The translations under genes and the position numbers were made by a program. Under the pieces are notes generated by a model. It was not told the DNA's origin. It saw only the letters and a program-made list of their open reading frames with translations, and made no database searches. Shown here piece by piece: positions 8,692 to 16,356 of a stretch of 64,000 nucleotides of DNA. Each line of letters opens with the position of its first letter. The first letter of the stretch is position 1. The stretch is from Verrucomicrobium sp. (GTDB lineage Bacteria; Verrucomicrobiota; Verrucomicrobiia; Methylacidiphilales; GAS474), in the NCBI GenBank assembly GCA_028283855.1, contig JAPWJX010000009.1:1-64000 (forward strand), read 5' to 3'.

Positions 8692-9117
8692 ATGGCTAAT
8701 CAAGAACACTCGGGTTCCAAGCTCGCCCACCTCAAAGCCCAGGGCAGTCAGCTCGTTTTCAAGGGATTGGGTCATGCCGCGCACGGCACTTCCCATGTTC
8801 TCCACAAGGCCAGCGACTTTTTGGCCAGCAACCCGGAAGGGTGGGAGATGATCGACCGCCACATCCAGGGAAAGCAGATTCATCCCGTGGCGAAGCAGGC
8901 CCTGCAAAAGGGGCTGCGGATCGCTCATGAGCAGATTCAAAAGGGTAATCTGCAGGCGTTGCTCGACCGGGCGGAGACTTTCCTGGCGTCCAAGCAGAAG
9001 CAGCGGGAAGGCGTCTCGGCTGATTTGTCCGGTTTCCAGCAGGGCCAGGCGCGCCGGTCGACCGGTGCTCTCCAGGGGCTTTCCTTCCAACGTCCTTCCC
9101 AAGAGCGCACGGCGTAG
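8692..9117 (+). CDS. Small helical hypothetical protein
   Basis: 141 residues with no signal peptide or membrane segment. It is basic and His-rich in the first half (GLGHAAHGTSHVLHKASDFL) and probably alpha-helical throughout, with a Gln/Arg-rich C-terminus. I do not recognise a family. A faintly similar Gly/His helical pattern occurs in the minus-strand protein at 15707-16021 ([20 protein letters not shown]), which also lies near a copy of the 13-base motif; this may be coincidence. The gene is divergent from the T4SS operon leader, and the next gene on the same strand starts 35 bases on. Location suggests a T4SS accessory or substrate role, but that is only inference. Confidence 0.55.
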   Translation: MANQEHSGSKLAHLKAQGSQLVFKGLGHAAHGTSHVLHKASDFLASNPEGWEMIDRHIQGKQIHPVAKQALQKGLRIAHEQIQKGNLQALLDRAETFLASKQKQREGVSADLSGFQQGQARRSTGALQGLSFQRPSQERTA

Positions 9118-9152
9118 AAATCCGGCACGCTCCCTGCTAGCCTTTCTGTGTC

Positions 9153-10439
9153 ATGATCTCTCTTCCGCCCCCCAGCGACGGCCAGGCCCCGGAGTCTGAA
9201 AAGGGGGTAGTGCTCGTTCGCCCGACGCCTCTTTTAAAGGGTAAAGTCGTCACCAAGGAGCTAGCGGTCAGCCAGATTTTGGAGGGGGAATATCTTGAGG
9301 CGGAGGAAGATCCCGAGGTGGCCAAGGAGCGCCAGACCGAACAAGCCCGCGCCGCTGAAAAAGTTTTAAACGACCGTAAGGCTAAGCTGCTGGAAAAGCG
9401 GAAGCAGCAGGAATTGGCTCGGCAGCAGGCCCGGGAATTGGCCGCCACCCAGGCGGCCGTTCCGGCCCAGCCGCAAGCCGAGCCTGTCGCCCAGGCCCCG
9501 GTACCCGCGCCGGAAGTCCAATCCGCGCCGAAGCCCGCCCCTGTCACCGCCCTGGCGCGCGTCGTCCAGGCGGCGAAGACGGCCGCCTCCGACGAGCGGG
9601 TTCAGGAGGCCGTGGCCGACGCCGCCGCCGGGGCGGCCGTCATTGGGGCGACGAGCCTAGCCAAACAGCCCGTCACAGGCCGCTGGAAGGCGGACAATTC
9701 CCGCACCTACAACCAGAACGCAAACCGCTACCAGGCGGGCGGCAACATGCACGTGGGGGATGTGAACAATCACTATTATGCCTCTCCCGAGCAGGCCGGG
9801 CAGGGGGGAGTGGGGGATGGTGGCAATGGCGGGAAGGGGGGCGATGGCCAGGATGGAGGGAAGCCGCAGGCGAAGCCGGAAGAGCCGACTTTGCGGGAGC
9901 CCCATCTGAATAAACGGCCGATGCCGGGGGCTTTTGAGCCCAAATACAGTGCCTTTAATACCCCCAATTTCTGCAGTCACGAATCTGAGAAGCTGGCCGA
10001 GGAAATTCTGAGTCAAAGCAATCAGCTTCGCGGATCGGTCAAAGAGAAGATTTTCAACGATCTGCAGGCCATCGTTCAGGGGGTTAAAAATCTGAACGAG
10101 CGACGCCATGTGCGTTATCAGAACGAGCAGTCGCACTTCGACTTCCTCCAGCAGGGCACGATTTATATCCCGAAGAAGCTCAAGCAAATCGAGGCCTTGG
10201 AAAAGGAAGTGTACGCGAAAGGTGTGCCCGCGGACGACAAGGTCTTGAAGATCCTCAAGGCGCGCGTGCAGCAGGAAGAAAAGGAAATGAAAAAGGCGGG
10301 CCGGAAGTTCGAGCACCTGATGTTCGATGGGGTCCGCGCGCGTAAGCGGTCCAATCTCCGCTCGGATTGGGCGGACGCGCAAAAGCAGTATTTCGAGACG
10401 ATCAACGCTTACGAAGCCACTTTGAAGCAGGCGCGCTAA
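9153..10439 (+). CDS. Hypothetical coiled-coil protein with Pro/Ala and Gly-rich linkers
   Basis: 428 residues, apparently cytoplasmic since no signal peptide or membrane helix is seen. Residues about 45-110 form a highly charged Glu/Lys/Arg/Gln helix. A Pro/Ala linker (110-140) and an Ala-rich helix (140-175) follow. Next come an Asn/Tyr-rich stretch (MHVGDVNNHYYAS) and a Gly/Asp-rich spacer (about 215-235). The C-terminal 180 residues are helical and charged (KAGRKFEHLMFDGVRARKRS). The modular build of charged helix, flexible linker and globular helical end resembles scaffold or secreted effector proteins in general, but no family is recognised. No Shine-Dalgarno site precedes the ATG. Confidence 0.6.
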   Translation: MISLPPPSDGQAPESEKGVVLVRPTPLLKGKVVTKELAVSQILEGEYLEAEEDPEVAKERQTEQARAAEKVLNDRKAKLLEKRKQQELARQQARELAATQAAVPAQPQAEPVAQAPVPAPEVQSAPKPAPVTALARVVQAAKTAASDERVQEAVADAAAGAAVIGATSLAKQPVTGRWKADNSRTYNQNANRYQAGGNMHVGDVNNHYYASPEQAGQGGVGDGGNGGKGGDGQDGGKPQAKPEEPTLREPHLNKRPMPGAFEPKYSAFNTPNFCSHESEKLAEEILSQSNQLRGSVKEKIFNDLQAIVQGVKNLNERRHVRYQNEQSHFDFLQQGTIYIPKKLKQIEALEKEVYAKGVPADDKVLKILKARVQQEEKEMKKAGRKFEHLMFDGVRARKRSNLRSDWADAQKQYFETINAYEATLKQAR

Positions 10440-10500
10440 AAAGCTCTCCGCCTCTTCTTTCTTTCCTCCCGGCCCGATCTGGGTTACAGGGAAGGGCACC

Positions 10501-11031
10501 ATGCCGGAACCGAGCGCCAAGGGAACCGTCCCCCCGTTGAGCGATTACCTGGCGGTTTCTTCCACCGCGTTCAAGAAGTCGGACCCCTTCGTCATGGCGG
10601 TGGAGGCTGACGGGTGGTGGTTTGGGCTGCGCAAGCCGCTGGAAGAGTGGCCCTCCGATCTGCTCGCGCAGTGGCGTCTGGACCTGGGCTGGATTTTCCC
10701 CCAAATCGGCAAGCGGGCGGAGTTGCCGCCCGCCCAGCAGAAAGTCGCCCTCTGCCTCGACGTGGCCGAGTGCCGCTTCAAGGCGCCGGGCCAGCGGGAG
10801 AACCGGGAATGCAGCCGCTATGGCCACGGCATTTGCAGCGAGGCGACCTGGAACGCGACCGACGGCAAGCAGATCGGCCAGGCCGCGCTGGCCTATTTCT
10901 ACGGTATGAGCTTCAAGCAGCTCCGCGCCCTGCAGGAAGAGACTATCCGCGGCTGGATCAACGACATCATGGCCGATCCGGTCTTGCGCGAATACATTGA
11001 GCACCTCGGCCTGTCCGGCGGCGAGCTGTGA
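10501..11031 (+). CDS. Hypothetical protein, cysteine-containing
   Basis: 176 residues, soluble, no signal peptide. The middle carries four cysteines over about 40 residues (CLDVAECRF, then ECSRYGHGICSEATW), which could bind a metal or be structural. The C-terminal part is helical (SFKQLRALQEETIRGWINDI). No family is recognised. The TGA stop overlaps the next ATG by one base (TGATG), so it is translationally coupled to the lipoprotein gene that follows. This suggests the two products act together, possibly at the envelope. Confidence 0.55.
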   Translation: MPEPSAKGTVPPLSDYLAVSSTAFKKSDPFVMAVEADGWWFGLRKPLEEWPSDLLAQWRLDLGWIFPQIGKRAELPPAQQKVALCLDVAECRFKAPGQRENRECSRYGHGICSEATWNATDGKQIGQAALAYFYGMSFKQLRALQEETIRGWINDIMADPVLREYIEHLGLSGGEL

Positions 11032-11474
11032 TGGTGACGCGTGTTCTGGTTCTCCTGGCCGCGCTGGCGCTCTGCGCCGGCTGCTCCAACGATCCGAAGC
11101 CGATTCCCAAATGGTCGCAGGACCGGGTCAGCACCTATGACGGTGAGTTGAGCCGCTACGGCGTGCGGGTTCACCCCGTGGAGCAGATCATTTCCTACGT
11201 GAAGAAGCACGTCGTGCAGCCGGGGGCGGTTATTTTCGAAACGGATGGCCCCATTGTCATCAAGGGAGAGGAATTCGTATCCAAGGGGAGTCTCTTCGCC
11301 ACCCGGCATCCGTTTTCCCATACGCCGTATTATACCGTTTATGCCGTGAAGGATGCGTCGAGCGACGACTGGGTCCCGGCCTGCGGGGTCATCGCCTGGC
11401 CGGCGCCGCCGCCGGTTTTGACCACGGAAAACGCCTGGATTTCGTTCGTTTCGCTGCGTCAGCCGGAAGATTAG
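11031..11474 (+). CDS. Small lipoprotein
   Basis: 147 residues from ATG 11031; a GTG three bases earlier is an alternative start. The N-terminus is a lipoprotein signal (VLVLLAALALCAGC) with cleavage expected before Cys-19 or so, followed by Ser-Asn, which is compatible with outer-membrane sorting by the Lol system. The mature domain is about 125 residues, mixed alpha/beta in appearance, with HPFSHTPYYTVYAVKDASSD near the middle. No family is recognised. It is coupled to the preceding cysteine-containing gene. In an island next to a T4SS, small lipoproteins can be exclusion or core-stabilising proteins, but nothing in the sequence decides this. Confidence 0.6.
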   Translation: MVTRVLVLLAALALCAGCSNDPKPIPKWSQDRVSTYDGELSRYGVRVHPVEQIISYVKKHVVQPGAVIFETDGPIVIKGEEFVSKGSLFATRHPFSHTPYYTVYAVKDASSDDWVPACGVIAWPAPPPVLTTENAWISFVSLRQPED

Positions 11475-11519
11475 GCATGGCGGCTGCTTGTTAGGTGTTA
11501 ACCCCTACAAAAGGCCACA

Positions 11520-11702
11520 ATGACTCCCGCGACCACCTCCGCTCTCCTCGGCGGAAAAGACTTCATCAGCCTCTCCCTGGCCCCGACTGTGGCGGTCATG
11601 GCCGGGGTCCTGCGCGTCCACGCGGACAGTGTTTACGGTTACGCCCGCGCGCGTGACTTTTTCGGCGCCTCCCGCCGCCAGGCCGGCGCGGTGCTCCGCT
11701 AA
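11520..11702 (+). CDS. Possible small protein (60 aa)
   Basis: A 60-residue frame with a moderately hydrophobic centre (LAPTVAVMAGVLRV) and a basic C-terminus. It lies between the lipoprotein gene and the duplicated-repeat gene on the same strand, with gaps of 45 and 27 bases, as expected for a member of one transcription unit. No clear Shine-Dalgarno site and no recognisable family. It could be a chance frame. Confidence 0.3.
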   Translation: MTPATTSALLGGKDFISLSLAPTVAVMAGVLRVHADSVYGYARARDFFGASRRQAGAVLR

Positions 11703-11729
11703 TTTTTTAACTCACTCAACCACACCCAT

Positions 11730-12416
11730 ATGTTCACTCTCAGCAAACCGGGAGAAGGGGGAAAGAAAGAGGAGAGCATCCTCGACAAGGTCGGCGCGGC
11801 GATCGACCAGCAGCTTGCCAAGGCGACGAACGGCGCCGTTCCTGAAAACGAAAAGAAGCAGGACAAGGATAAGGACGGCAAGGAGAAGGGCACCTTGGAA
11901 AAGGTGGCCGACAAGCTGGACCAGGATTTGGCCAAGGCGACGAACAACGCCGTGCCTGAGAATAAGAAGGAAAAGGACCAGGAGCCCGAGAAGGACAAGG
12001 CCAAGGGCTTCGGCGATTTGCGCGGCGGCCGGGACATCGGCCAGGACGTCTTCGCCCAGGTGGGCGGCCGGGACGTTTCCGACCGGCTGGGCAATAGCGC
12101 CCTGCTCCTGGGCTCCGACCGCCAGGCATCGATGCCGCGGGACCTTTCCGCAATCACGCCGGAAGCGGGCGGCGGCGCGCACGCCTTCAATTTGAGCAAT
12201 GGCCCGGTGCGCGATACCGGCCTGCGCCTGCAAGCCACGGCGCCGACTCCGGCGCCCCTTTTGACTGCTTCCATGGAGCTGCCTCCCCGCTCTCCCGTGG
12301 CGGCGGCTTGGGAAGGTCTTGCGAACGTGCCGCGTTCTTCCCGGATCCAGACGCAGGAGCGGGGCCTGGAATTGGGCCAGCAGCAGGGACAGATGCCTGC
12401 CCGGGCCTGGAGCTAG
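11730..12416 (+). CDS. Hypothetical charged protein with an internal tandem duplication
   Basis: 228 residues. The N-terminal half holds two copies of a unit of about 37 residues: LDKVGAAIDQQLAKATNGAV followed by PENEKKQDKDKDGKEK, then LEKVADKLDQDLAKATNNAV followed by PENKKEKDQEPEKDK. Each unit is an amphipathic helix and a highly charged Lys/Asp/Glu linker. The rest is rich in Gly, Ala, Pro and Gln and looks disordered, ending in basic and Gln residues. No signal peptide or membrane helix is present. No family is recognised. A terminator hairpin follows at 12447-12477. A flexible, charged protein beside a T4SS is a reasonable effector candidate, but there is no direct evidence. Confidence 0.55.
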   Translation: MFTLSKPGEGGKKEESILDKVGAAIDQQLAKATNGAVPENEKKQDKDKDGKEKGTLEKVADKLDQDLAKATNNAVPENKKEKDQEPEKDKAKGFGDLRGGRDIGQDVFAQVGGRDVSDRLGNSALLLGSDRQASMPRDLSAITPEAGGGAHAFNLSNGPVRDTGLRLQATAPTPAPLLTASMELPPRSPVAAAWEGLANVPRSSRIQTQERGLELGQQQGQMPARAWS

Positions 12417-12446
12417 ACGGCTCCCGGCCTGCCACGAAACGAAAAA

Positions 12447-12477
12447 GCCCCGCCGCGCAATGCGGAGGGGCCCTTTT
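12447..12477. terminator. Bidirectional intrinsic terminator
   Basis: The stem GCCCCGCCGC pairs with GCGGAGGGGC (one mismatch) around a five-base loop. TTTT follows on the plus strand, and a run of A upstream gives TTTTT on the minus strand. It sits between the convergent ends of the 11730 and 12496 genes. Confidence 0.75.
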
Positions 12478-12495
12478 CTTTAAAGGGGGGGGCTC

Positions 12496-13296
12496 TTAGC
12501 CGCCGCCCGTGCGCTGGGCCTGGAGCTTGGCCCGCCGCATTTCGTCCAGGGTGCGGATCTCCCGCTCGCGGGTTTCGCGGGCTTTGTCGATTTCCTCGAC
12601 GTTCATTTGCGCGAAGGGCTTTTCGTTGCTCGCGCTCTTGCTGCGGAGGGTTTGGTTGATGCGGCTCAGCTCGTTGAGGGCCTGTTCCGTGTCACTGAAT
12701 TTCTTTTCCAGCTCGGCGATGTATTCCTTCTGCTGCTGGGATTCCGAGCTGAGCTGGGTATTGGAGGCGACGATCTGTTCCGATTTCCTCTTGGACAGGT
12801 CGAGTTCGGCCAGGATGCGGTCCGCGATGGCGCGGGGCACGTGGTGGACGATTTCCTCCGGGGAGGTGGCCAGGTTGGTGAAGTGGAGGCCGGGGGCTAC
12901 GGGCTTGGCGTCCAGGGGCATGGGGCCGCCCCGCCGCGCTTCGACGAGGGTGCTTTCCGGCGCGGCCGCGGGGATAGGGGGGGGGACGCTGCCCGGGGCG
13001 GGGGCGTGAGCGGCCTCCGTCGCCCGATCGACGAGGCCGTAGGTCAGGCCGCAAAGGAGGACGAGGGCCAGGAGGGAAAGGATCGCCGCGCCGACGTCGG
13101 CCTGGGCGGCGCTCATCGCCATGGCCCCGCCGACGAGGACGGGTAGGAGCCAGACGATATAGACCAGCCGCATCCGGGTGGCGCCGAAGACGAAAGCCCC
13201 ATGCGGCATCCAGGCGGGGGAGACCTCCACGGAGCGGCTTTTGAGGGTGAGAGTGGCAATGGCGTAAAGAACCAACAGGACGAAGGACCCGAACAT
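12496..13296 (-). CDS. Membrane protein with three N-terminal helices and a cytoplasmic coiled coil
   Basis: 266 residues. Three membrane segments are visible at about 1-18, 43-62 (YIVWLLPVLVGGAMAMS) and 68-90 (ILSLLALVLLCGLTYGLV). A Pro/Ala linker (95-115) follows, then a long charged helical tail from about 150 containing EYIAELEKKFSDTEQALNEL and ending in RRAKLQAQRTGGG. The tail is probably a coiled coil on the cytoplasmic side. No family is recognised. The gene stands alone on the minus strand, bounded by the shared terminator downstream and by a non-coding stretch with three hairpins upstream. Confidence 0.6.
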   Translation of the reverse strand: MFGSFVLLVLYAIATLTLKSRSVEVSPAWMPHGAFVFGATRMRLVYIVWLLPVLVGGAMAMSAAQADVGAAILSLLALVLLCGLTYGLVDRATEAAHAPAPGSVPPPIPAAAPESTLVEARRGGPMPLDAKPVAPGLHFTNLATSPEEIVHHVPRAIADRILAELDLSKRKSEQIVASNTQLSSESQQQKEYIAELEKKFSDTEQALNELSRINQTLRSKSASNEKPFAQMNVEEIDKARETREREIRTLDEMRRAKLQAQRTGGG

Positions 13297-13363
13297 GGGA
13301 AGTCTTTTTAGCAGGTTAAATTTTCAACCACGACGGAAAAAAGAGTCGATTTTTGGGCGGAAG

Positions 13364-13436
13364 TCTCCTTAAAAGGGAGATTCATGGGAGGTTTTTGTAA
13401 AACCATGGGGGACGGAGTGCCCTACCAGGGGTAGGG
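13364..13436. other. Three consecutive small hairpins in a non-coding gap
   Basis: In the 278-base gap between divergent genes there are three perfect or near-perfect inverted repeats in a row. They are TCTCCTT/AGGGAGA around AAA (13364-13380, one G-T pair), GGTTTT/AAAACC around TGT (13390-13404) and CCCTACC/GGTAGGG around AGG (13420-13436). The rest of the gap (13297-13363 and 13437-13539) holds no recognisable gene. Confidence 0.45.
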
Positions 13437-13539
13437 GGATGGAAATCCAGTGGCACAAGAGCTTCAAAATCAACGGCCCTAGTTGCATTCGGGTCAAAAA
13501 GAGCGATTTTTTCAGAAATTTTGGGCAACTGCCGTTGAA

Positions 13540-13552
13540 AAAAGCCGAATTA
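13540..13552 (+). promoter_or_regulatory. Copy 2 of the island motif (AAAAGCCGAATTA)
   Basis: This differs from the other two copies at one of 13 positions. It lies 22 bases before ATG 13575. TTGAAA directly overlaps its left side (13535-13540), and TATTAA occurs at 13559-13564, so an ordinary -35/-10 promoter with an 18-base spacer could also be read here. Confidence 0.4.
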
Positions 13553-13574
13553 CATTCTTATTAAAAAAATTAAG

Positions 13575-14549
13575 ATGATGAAGAAGACTGATTCCGGGGC
13601 CTCTCAACGGGAGTATTTTGAACGATTGAAAGAGGGCTGCCGCGCCCAGGCGCCCATGATTTATCAGAGCCTGCTCAAGCAGCTCAACGTGGAGCATCTG
13701 GCAGAGGTTGCCGCCGCGGAGCGGGAGCGCCTGGCCCATGGCGTGCCGATCCTGATTTTCGCCCTTTTCCTGGGCACGCAGACTGACGAGGTCCTGGCCT
13801 CCCTGGCCGGCGAGGTTCCGGCCGGGTTGGAGCCGTTCCCCCCCCATCTTTCCCGTCTCCGCATCACGCCGAAGGGCCGCTCCATGGCCAGTGTGGCGAT
13901 CGCCGCGCGCTGGGACCAAATGGCCACCGTGGCCCATGCCGCCTGGACGCTCCGTACGGAAGGGCCGACGGCCTCTCCTGCGACCATTGATCCGGTGACG
14001 GAGGTCATTCCCCATCTTCTCCGCCACACGGAGTGCGTGGAAGTGAAGGCGGTGACCAAGCGCCAGTGGTTCCAGTGGTTCGACCGCTGGCCCGGCCTGG
14101 GCTTCCTTTTGGCGCGGCGCAGCCTGCAGGGCGTCCGCCCGGAGGCCGGGCAGGAGCTTCTGGAGCTGGGCGCCCAGCCGAAGTCCCGCATCACCTTTGC
14201 CAAGATCCGCGCCCTCTGCGAAAAGAATTGGACGCCGATCAAGAGCGGCATGGTCCGCCTGGCCGCCGCCGGCATCGCCAAGCCGATGATGAAACCGGCG
14301 AAGGCGAAGGCCCCGCGCAAGGCCCCGGAGGATGCCACGCCGATGCGCCTGCGCCGCCGGAGCAACGATCTTTCCGTCATGCAGTCGCCGGAGCCGAAGC
14401 TCAAGTCGGTGGGCAGCTGGAAGAACTACGCTTCCAAGTCCGACGCCCACGCCAAGACCGGCTCCAACGCCAAGATTATGGGGGCCATCAAGGCGCAGCT
14501 GGGGAGGCCTTCCGGGCCTTCCTTCCTGGGCGGCTCGCTCCTTTCCTGA
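13575..14549 (+). CDS. Hypothetical protein with basic C-terminal half
   Basis: 324 residues. The first 250 look globular and helical, with one moderately hydrophobic stretch (HGVPILIFALFLGTQT, about 55-70) that is too short and polar for a confident membrane helix. The Trp-rich segment RQWFQWFDRWPGLGFLLARR lies near 165-185. The last 90 residues are strongly basic and Ala/Pro/Lys-rich (KPAKAKAPRKAPEDATPMRL), which suggests nucleic-acid binding or a secreted tail. No family is recognised. It is preceded by copy 2 of the 13-base motif and followed on the same strand by the sigma-like gene 88 bases on, so the two may be co-transcribed. Confidence 0.55.
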   Translation: MMKKTDSGASQREYFERLKEGCRAQAPMIYQSLLKQLNVEHLAEVAAAERERLAHGVPILIFALFLGTQTDEVLASLAGEVPAGLEPFPPHLSRLRITPKGRSMASVAIAARWDQMATVAHAAWTLRTEGPTASPATIDPVTEVIPHLLRHTECVEVKAVTKRQWFQWFDRWPGLGFLLARRSLQGVRPEAGQELLELGAQPKSRITFAKIRALCEKNWTPIKSGMVRLAAAGIAKPMMKPAKAKAPRKAPEDATPMRLRRRSNDLSVMQSPEPKLKSVGSWKNYASKSDAHAKTGSNAKIMGAIKAQLGRPSGPSFLGGSLLS

Positions 14550-14637
14550 TCGGAAAGTTCGGGAACGCCGCACTTTTTACGGTTTTTCCGGCAACACCCG
14601 TTGCCAGAAATGACGCCGCTCTGCTAGGGTGGCGGCC

Positions 14638-15681
14638 ATGGCCAAGGCCAAAGCCGAGAAAATCGTCGCTTACCAGGCGCTCTTGAAGCGTGAGAAGCTG
14701 GCGCTTTTGGCCCTTCCCGCCGCGAGGCAGGCTCTTTCCGGCCATATCGATTACATCCTGGGGGAGGGGCTTTTCCGCAGCCTTAAGCGGGACCTTTTGC
14801 GGGAGATTCAGGGGGTCCTGGACAAGCCCTCCACCAGCACGACCCATCCCGCCCTGGGCAAGCTGGTGGAACTTCCCTTTTACGAGGAGGTCTGGAATAA
14901 GGCGCGCCAGGCGGTCCAGGCCGATCCTTCCGGGGGCGCCGCCGGCGCGTTTCCGAAGTGGGAGAAGATGTTCGTTCAGGCGGCGGAGATCCGTAACGAG
15001 TTTTTGGACGAGTATGCCTTCTTGATTCCGAAGATGCTCCGCTACTATTTCCAAAACGTCGGCCCCGCGCTGATGAGCGAGCTGGAATCGGAGGCTATCT
15101 TGGGCCTCTTCCGCGCTCTGGAGAGTTTTGACGTGGAGAAGAAGGGCGGCGACCTGCGCATCCACATCCAGACGCGCATCCTTTCCACCCTGATGGATTT
15201 CTACAAGGGGACCGAGTATGCCAAGGTCCGCATGGCGCAGAAGAGCGCCCAAGGGAAGGATGACGGCGGCGAGGAGGAGGGGGAGAAAGGTCCCCGCACG
15301 CTGATTTCCAATCTGAGCGGCGCCGCCGCGGAGGGGCGGGACGACGATCCGATGGGCGCGGCCCTCATTTCCCTGGAGGACATGCTGCCGCAGACGGAGG
15401 ACAGCCACTACGCGGATGTCATCGTAGGCGAGGAGGGGAATCCCTTCGAGGTGGCCGAGGGGCGGGAGCTGCTTCAGCGCCTGGCCGATACGCTCAAGAA
15501 TAAGACGCCTTTGGAGCGCTTCTTCATCCAGTCTAAGTGGAACATGGACGAGGGGGGGGTGGCCCACGCCGAGCTGCTGGAGCCTTCCCTGGCTGCCGCG
15601 AAGATGCGCGCGGAGGCTTCCCGCCGCCTGCGCGAGGCGCTGGGGGTGCCGGACAAGCCGGAAAAAAAGGGGAAGAAGTAG
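14638..15681 (+). CDS. Divergent sigma-70-like protein (candidate alternative sigma factor)
   Basis: 347 residues from ATG 14638, preceded by AGGGTGG; GTG 14629 is an alternative start. Residues about 118-185 follow the layout of sigma region 2: SELESEAILGLFRALESFDV can be laid against DLISEGNIGLMKAVDRFDP of the housekeeping sigma at 33143-33988, and continues EKKGGDLRIHIQTRILSTLM. Residues about 265-338 resemble region 4 in spacing (ELLQRLADTLKNKTPLERFF, then a DEGG turn and EASRRLREALG), but the helix-turn-helix core is poorly conserved. The N-terminal 110 residues match nothing I know. If functional it would direct RNA polymerase to special promoters. Its place in an island of unknown genes, some preceded by a shared motif, fits that idea. 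The assignment is by visual alignment only. Confidence 0.5.
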   Translation: MAKAKAEKIVAYQALLKREKLALLALPAARQALSGHIDYILGEGLFRSLKRDLLREIQGVLDKPSTSTTHPALGKLVELPFYEEVWNKARQAVQADPSGGAAGAFPKWEKMFVQAAEIRNEFLDEYAFLIPKMLRYYFQNVGPALMSELESEAILGLFRALESFDVEKKGGDLRIHIQTRILSTLMDFYKGTEYAKVRMAQKSAQGKDDGGEEEGEKGPRTLISNLSGAAAEGRDDDPMGAALISLEDMLPQTEDSHYADVIVGEEGNPFEVAEGRELLQRLADTLKNKTPLERFFIQSKWNMDEGGVAHAELLEPSLAAAKMRAEASRRLREALGVPDKPEKKGKK

Positions 15682-15706
15682 CGCGGAACCCCGCCGCGCC
15701 GCCCGG

Positions 15707-16021
15707 TTACTTGGACTGGTTGACGGCGTAGTGGGTGGCGACCATCGCCCCCGCCGTGAAGGTTTCGAACACGGCGTCGAAGCCTTTTTTCTGGAAGAAC
15801 CCGGCCACGGGCTTGAAGCCGGTCTCCGCGACCATTTCCATGCCTTTGGCGGTGTGGGCCATTTTCCCCGCGAAGTGGGTGGTGGATTGGAGCATCTGGT
15901 GGCCCAGGCCGCCCGCTCCCTTTACCACGCCGCCTTTGACGAAGGCCTGCGCCATCAGCCCCACTTTGGGAGAGATGGAGATGTGGCACATTTTGAGCAG
16001 AGCCAAAAAGAAGAAGGGCAT
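15707..16021 (-). CDS. Small hypothetical protein
   Basis: 104 residues from ATG 16021; an internal Met (MAQAFVKGG) could be the true start and would remove the Phe/Leu-rich beginning. The body is rich in Gly, Ala, His and Lys and probably helical ([20 protein letters not shown]), with no clear membrane segment apart from the first 12 residues. It begins five bases after the stop of the 16027-16248 gene, so the two form an operon. No family is recognised. A weak resemblance in composition to the 8692 protein is noted. Confidence 0.45.
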   Translation of the reverse strand: MPFFFLALLKMCHISISPKVGLMAQAFVKGGVVKGAGGLGHQMLQSTTHFAGKMAHTAKGMEMVAETGFKPVAGFFQKKGFDAVFETFTAGAMVATHYAVNQSK

Positions 16022-16026
16022 GGTGG

Positions 16027-16248
16027 TTAGACGGGGTTAAGCATATCCGTTGCCAAGTAGAGGGCCAAAAGCTCCTCCAAGTCCTGCGGCATCGGCTCCC
16101 CCCGTTCCATGTAGCCGCGGGCTTGCGGCGCCAGGAGGCGGCGGGCCGAGGCGGTGTCCTTTTCCGCCAAGGCGCGGAGGACCTCTTCCTTGAACTTATC
16201 GGTCAAGGCTTGGCCTTTGCGAGCGGCGGGGCGGTGGGCCGGTTTCAT
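16027..16248 (-). CDS. Small hypothetical protein (73 aa)
   Basis: 73 residues: a basic N-terminus, then a charged helical body ([20 protein letters not shown]), ending in a Leu-rich helix ([17 protein letters not shown]). No signal peptide and no recognised family. The ATG at 16248 has no Shine-Dalgarno site. Copy 3 of the 13-base motif lies 33 bases upstream in the same orientation. It is the first gene of a two-gene minus-strand unit with the 15707 gene. A longer frame upstream overlaps icd and is rejected. Confidence 0.45.
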   Translation of the reverse strand: MKPAHRPAARKGQALTDKFKEEVLRALAEKDTASARRLLAPQARGYMERGEPMPQDLEELLALYLATDMLNPV

Positions 16249-16280
16249 GGGGCTATTAGGCGGGGAGGAAATCCTATTAG

Positions 16281-16293
16281 TAATTCGGCTATT
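16281..16293 (-). promoter_or_regulatory. Copy 3 of the island motif (AATAGCCGAATTA, minus strand)
   Basis: All 13 bases are identical to copy 1 at 8671-8683, and matching continues loosely beyond (CTAAT against ACTAT). It lies in the 108-base gap between the divergent 16248 gene and icd, oriented toward the 16248 gene. Confidence 0.4.
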
Positions 16294-16356
16294 TTTGAGG
16301 ATTCCCGGGGTGCGGATTGCATTTTTCGCCCTTCTGAGGCAAGGTTCGCCCCTCTT

